Part shown: one piece after another, positions 7,007-8,306 of the stretch
Position numbering within the stretch: the stretch's first letter is position 1
Layout of the letters: every line of letters begins with the position of its first letter
From: JAUVYV01 sp964394625
GTDB lineage: Bacteria > Planctomycetota > Phycisphaerae > Sedimentisphaerales > Anaerobacaceae
Reading direction: 5' to 3'
DNA length: 8,306 nucleotides
Assembly (NCBI GenBank): GCA_964394625.1
Contig: CAYMYK010000136.1
Coordinates: forward strand, 1 to 8,306
Program-made: the position numbers and the translations under genes
The notes under the pieces: generated by a model
Told to the model about the DNA's origin: nothing
What the model saw: only the letters and a program-made list of their open reading frames with translations
The model's database searches: none

Positions 7007-7155
7007 GAGACGACAGGGAAAGATTGCTCGATATTCAGGAGGCGATTGTGATGAATAGAATGTCGTTTACCGTGCTGTCGAAAAAGGCGAGATTGCTTCG
7101 CCGCATTTTGCCGGATGCTCCGACTGCGGCGGCTATCGCGGATAGAGCAGCTTGA
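7003..7155 (+). pseudogene. HepT-like HEPN toxin remnant (N-terminal stub)
   Basis: The ATG overlaps the stop of the nucleotidyltransferase gene (ATGA), exactly where hepT normally begins. The first residues, MRDDRERLLDIQEAI, are a good match to the start of HepT proteins. From about residue 17 the frame reads MNRMSFTVLSKKARLLRR and onward with no HEPN likeness, and it stops after 50 codons; complete HepT proteins are about 110-140 residues. The region that should hold the catalytic RX4-6H motif and the AMPylated tyrosine is absent, and I found no continuation in the other + frames. The last 23 nt run antisense into the 3' end of the deoR-family gene. I infer that a deletion or rearrangement removed the rest of hepT. 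A new short protein cannot be excluded. Confidence 0.65.
7081..7102 (-). terminator. Candidate intrinsic terminator of the deoR-family gene
   Basis: Read on the - strand, GGCGA (7102-7098), a 7-nt loop and TCGCC (7090-7086) are followed at once by TTTTT (7085-7081). It begins about 30 nt after the regulator's TAG stop. The stem is only 5 bp, so strength is uncertain. It lies inside the hepT remnant on the opposite strand. Confidence 0.45.
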
Positions 7156-7927
7156 TGGACTTCTGTTTAGCGGCGGCGTGCCAGGCGTCCGACGGCTTTA
7201 TGTCGGTTACGATGTAATCGAGCCGGTCAATATCGGCTATTTTGTAAAGTGCCGGCCTGTCGAACTTGGTATGGTCGCCGACAAAAATCACCTCAGCGGC
7301 CCGCTTTACAACCATTTTCGCAAAACCGACAGTAACTTCGTCGGCCCCGCTTATCCCGGCGTCAATAGTAATATCATCGGCACCTGTAAAGGCCCTGAAC
7401 CCACCGAGCTGACCGATGGCCGTTACCGCCTGCGGGCCTACCATATCCATCCGCTCGGCCCTGTATTCGCCGCCGATGATAATAACCTTATGCCCCGCCT
7501 GCTCGCCGAGGCGGCGCATCAAATAAAGGGAATTGACGATTACCGTCAAATTCTTCTTCTTCGCCAAATACGGTATTATCTCGTAGCAGGTCGAACCCGC
7601 CTCGAGATAGATAACGTCGCCGTTCTTCACTAAGGCGCCCGCAAGCTTGCCGATAATCTTTTTGGCGCCCACCTTTTTCGTCTGCCGATAGCGCACCGAA
7701 GCATTCACCTCCGGCGCCGCCAGGACCGCCCCGCCGTAAGTCTTCTTCACCAGGCCCTCGCTCTGCAAAACCGCCAAATCCCGTCTGATTGTCACCTCGG
7801 TGACAGCCAGTTTCCGCGCAATCTCACGCACGTAAATCCTGCCCGCGGAGCGCACCTGCTCGATTATCGTCTTATGTCTTATCTCCGCTGATACACCCAT
7901 AATCCTCTGCGGCCCCCGCCGAGTCAA
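7133..7927 (-). CDS. DeoR-family transcriptional regulator (candidate rhamnose regulator)
   Basis: This 264-residue repressor-type protein has an N-terminal DeoR winged helix-turn-helix. It spans ~16-70, with REIARKLAVTEVTIRRDLAVL (34-54) as the HTH core and GLVKKTYGGAVL (58-69) as the typical end. The C-terminal DeoRC sugar-phosphate sensor (~85-245) has EAGSTCYEI (109-117), VNSLYL (131-136), IIGGEYR (150-156) and GDHTKFD (217-223). DeoR proteins usually release operators on binding a phosphorylated sugar. DeoR-type RhaR regulators control rhamnose genes in Bacillus and Rhizobium, so control of the adjacent convergent operon is a reasonable inference; no operator was identified. The TTG start is taken because GGAGG (7938-7942) lies 10 nt upstream and it overlaps the preceding stop (TTGA). 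An in-frame ATG at 7900-7898, giving 255 residues with AGAGG only 3 nt away, is a real alternative. Confidence 0.9.
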   Translation of the reverse strand: MTRRGPQRIMGVSAEIRHKTIIEQVRSAGRIYVREIARKLAVTEVTIRRDLAVLQSEGLVKKTYGGAVLAAPEVNASVRYRQTKKVGAKKIIGKLAGALVKNGDVIYLEAGSTCYEIIPYLAKKKNLTVIVNSLYLMRRLGEQAGHKVIIIGGEYRAERMDMVGPQAVTAIGQLGGFRAFTGADDITIDAGISGADEVTVGFAKMVVKRAAEVIFVGDHTKFDRPALYKIADIDRLDYIVTDIKPSDAWHAAAKQKSIKLLYPR

Positions 7928-8306
7928 TTACCTTTATCCTCCGCCTTGCGCGCAAAATAATATATCGGCTGATGCCTGTGCTCGCTGGTCGTATAGTAGC
8001 CCTGACCGAAGGCATCGAAACATATCGCCTCGCCCTGAAGCTCAAATACCAGCGGTATCCTGCAATGCTTACCCTCCAGCACCTCAGCAACACTCTGCCC
8101 TTCGGCTCTCTCCCATAACGAAGCCGAAAAATAGCCCTTGATGATTATCATACTTCCGTCACGCGAAATGTCACCGCCTACCGCTGTCCCCAGGTCAATC
8201 TTCGCAACCTGCTCCATCGTCGTCACCTCGCTTGTTGACTGCGGATACCCCGCCCGATATACCTTCGTCTTATTCTGCTTTGAGACGATGTAGATGTCTT
8301 TGGTTA
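7924..8306 (-). CDS. Hypothetical protein, possible beta-propeller type, C-terminal part
   Basis: The frame is open on the - strand from the window edge (8306) to a TGA at 7926-7924; 126 codons are visible and the start lies outside. The internal GTG at 8226 is not the start, because the frame continues upstream with similar character (KDIYIVSKQNKTKVYRAG). The sequence alternates short beta-like strands with Gly/Asp turns. It includes GGDISRDGSMIIIKGY (117-102 residues before the stop region), WERAEGQSVAEVL, ELQGEAICFDAFGQGYYTTSE and the terminal PIYYFARK. I recall similar blade-like repeats in uncharacterised, often secreted, bacterial proteins, hence a tentative propeller call. No function can be assigned. 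Its stop overlaps the regulator's start by TTGA, so the two are likely translated from one mRNA, although their roles look unrelated. Confidence 0.7.
   Translation of the reverse strand, partial: TKDIYIVSKQNKTKVYRAGYPQSTSEVTTMEQVAKIDLGTAVGGDISRDGSMIIIKGYFSASLWERAEGQSVAEVLEGKHCRIPLVFELQGEAICFDAFGQGYYTTSEHRHQPIYYFARKAEDKGN
7938..7942 (-). promoter_or_regulatory. Shine-Dalgarno supporting the TTG start of the deoR-family gene
   Basis: GGAGG on the - strand lies inside the last codons of the upstream gene and 10 nt before TTG 7927-7925. It supports translation from the TTGA overlap over the ATG nine codons further on. Confidence 0.5.

Noticed and set aside
7115..7633. 172-residue + strand frame opposite the deoR-family gene
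   Set aside because: The - strand frame is a convincing DeoR protein over its whole length; the + frame has no recognisable domain.
1..8306. A bacterial microcompartment locus for rhamnose/fucose, as known in some Planctomycetota
   Set aside because: No shell protein, aldehyde dehydrogenase of the PduP type or encapsulation signal was seen in the window; only the cytosolic pathway is supported here.

Overview
The window is one end of a bacterial L-rhamnose catabolic locus followed by a small accessory region. The rhamnose genes lie on the + strand. A regulator and an unrelated partial gene lie on the - strand and converge on them. The mix suggests an anaerobic member of the Planctomycetota (Phycisphaerae/Sedimentisphaerales-like) or a related PVC-group bacterium: a uroporphyrinogen-decarboxylase-like protein beside sugar genes, a RhaT-type symporter, an uncharacterised NCS1-like permease, and a fused aldolase/short-chain dehydrogenase. 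This taxonomic guess comes from gene content and remembered protein similarity, not from a search.

Region 1-6589 (+) is a tight same-strand run. It holds the 3' end of a URO-D-family gene, rhaA (L-rhamnose isomerase), rhaT (L-rhamnose/H+ symporter), a 577-residue NCS1-like permease with a TTG start, and a bifunctional L-rhamnulose-1-phosphate aldolase/SDR dehydrogenase. Gaps are 38-63 nt, which fits one transcript. RhaT imports rhamnose, RhaA makes L-rhamnulose, the aldolase domain cleaves L-rhamnulose-1-phosphate to DHAP and L-lactaldehyde, and the SDR domain probably oxidises or reduces lactaldehyde. The kinase that makes the phosphorylated intermediate (RhaB) is not in this window.

Region 6590-7155 (+) holds a weak terminator candidate, a good sigma70-type promoter candidate, an intact MntA-type minimal nucleotidyltransferase, and directly overlapping it (ATGA) a HepT reading frame. 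Only the first ~16 residues of that frame look like HepT before it degenerates. This appears to be a decayed HEPN/MNT toxin-antitoxin pair that has kept the nucleotidyltransferase.

Region 7081-8306 (-) holds a DeoR-family sugar-phosphate-responsive repressor, a plausible local RhaR, with a hairpin-plus-T5 terminator candidate downstream. It overlaps by TTGA the end of an upstream, window-truncated gene that I recall as resembling beta-propeller-type secreted proteins. No tRNA, rRNA, CRISPR, insertion sequence or integrase was seen. No stretch longer than 300 nt lacks a gene.
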